Assembly: GCA_934255105.1 (NCBI GenBank)
Contig: CAKQNH010000361.1
Span: 1-5,757 of the forward strand
Direction: 5' to 3'
DNA: 5,757 nt
Source of the DNA: an uncultured Pirellulaceae bacterium
GTDB lineage: Bacteria > Planctomycetota > Planctomycetia > Pirellulales > Pirellulaceae
In this document: piece by piece, positions 5,703 to 5,757 of the stretch
Layout: every line of letters starts with the position of its first letter
Position numbering within the stretch: the stretch's first letter is position 1
Made by a program: the position numbers and the translations under genes
Notes under the pieces: generated by a model
What the model was told of the DNA's origin: nothing
Database searches by the model: none
What the model saw: only the letters and a program-made list of their open reading frames with translations

Positions 5703-5757
5703 CGGTGACTACGGAGCGGGAAGGATTTATACGGTGGAGACTTGTTCGGCGGCAGTC

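Noticed and set aside
5557..5757. Minus-strand frame open from the right edge to a stop at 5559-5557 (about 66 codons)
   Set aside because: It is rich in S, T and R, passes through the hairpin repeat at 5671-5702, and shows no recognisable motif. A C-terminal gene fragment cannot be excluded but is not supported.
5662..5757. Plus-strand GTG frame open to the right edge
   Set aside because: Only 32 codons, it starts inside the interspersed repeat region and lacks a ribosome binding site or familiar sequence.

Overview
The window holds the two inner subunits of a tripartite RND efflux pump, one behind the other on the + strand. They are an AcrA/MexA-type periplasmic adaptor lipoprotein (841-2091) and an AcrB/MexB-type (HAE1) inner-membrane proton antiporter (2230-5520). 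At the left edge is the start of a small minus-strand gene (1-191) that runs out of the window. It resembles a family of short uncharacterised proteins common in planctomycetes. No outer-membrane channel (TolC/OprM type) and no transcription regulator are visible.

The likely source is a planctomycete, probably of the Pirellulales. This is inferred from the character of the two pump proteins, the small-protein family at the left edge, weak or absent Shine-Dalgarno sequences, and GC-rich interspersed hairpin repeats of a kind I associate with these genomes. No marker gene is present to prove it.

Layout: 1-191 is the partial small gene (-). 192-840 is a gene-free, divergent intergenic region. 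From about 359 onward it is a mosaic of repeats: a C-rich/G-rich hairpin repeat with a truncated second copy (359-450), several inverted repeats (479-503, 566-608, 651-663, 685-704), and a 20-bp tandem array of hairpin-forming units (711-810) ending 30 bases before the adaptor start codon. 841-2091 is the adaptor. 2092-2229 is a 138-base spacer largely made of a second, unrelated tandem repeat (2093-2161) and an inverted repeat (2166-2181). 2230-5520 is the transporter. 5521-5757 is non-coding as far as can be seen and contains another hairpin repeat (5671-5702).

Functionally, the transporter would take substrates from the periplasm or outer leaflet of the inner membrane using proton influx; the D421/D422, K999, R1029 and T1036 relay is intact. 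The adaptor would join it to an outer-membrane channel encoded elsewhere. Substrates cannot be deduced from the sequence. The unusual features are the tandem arrays directly upstream of both pump genes and a His/Gly/Ala-rich insertion of about 37 residues in the transporter's first C-terminal porter subdomain, whose DNA contains a perfect 16-bp palindrome. I see no evidence of a wholly new system.
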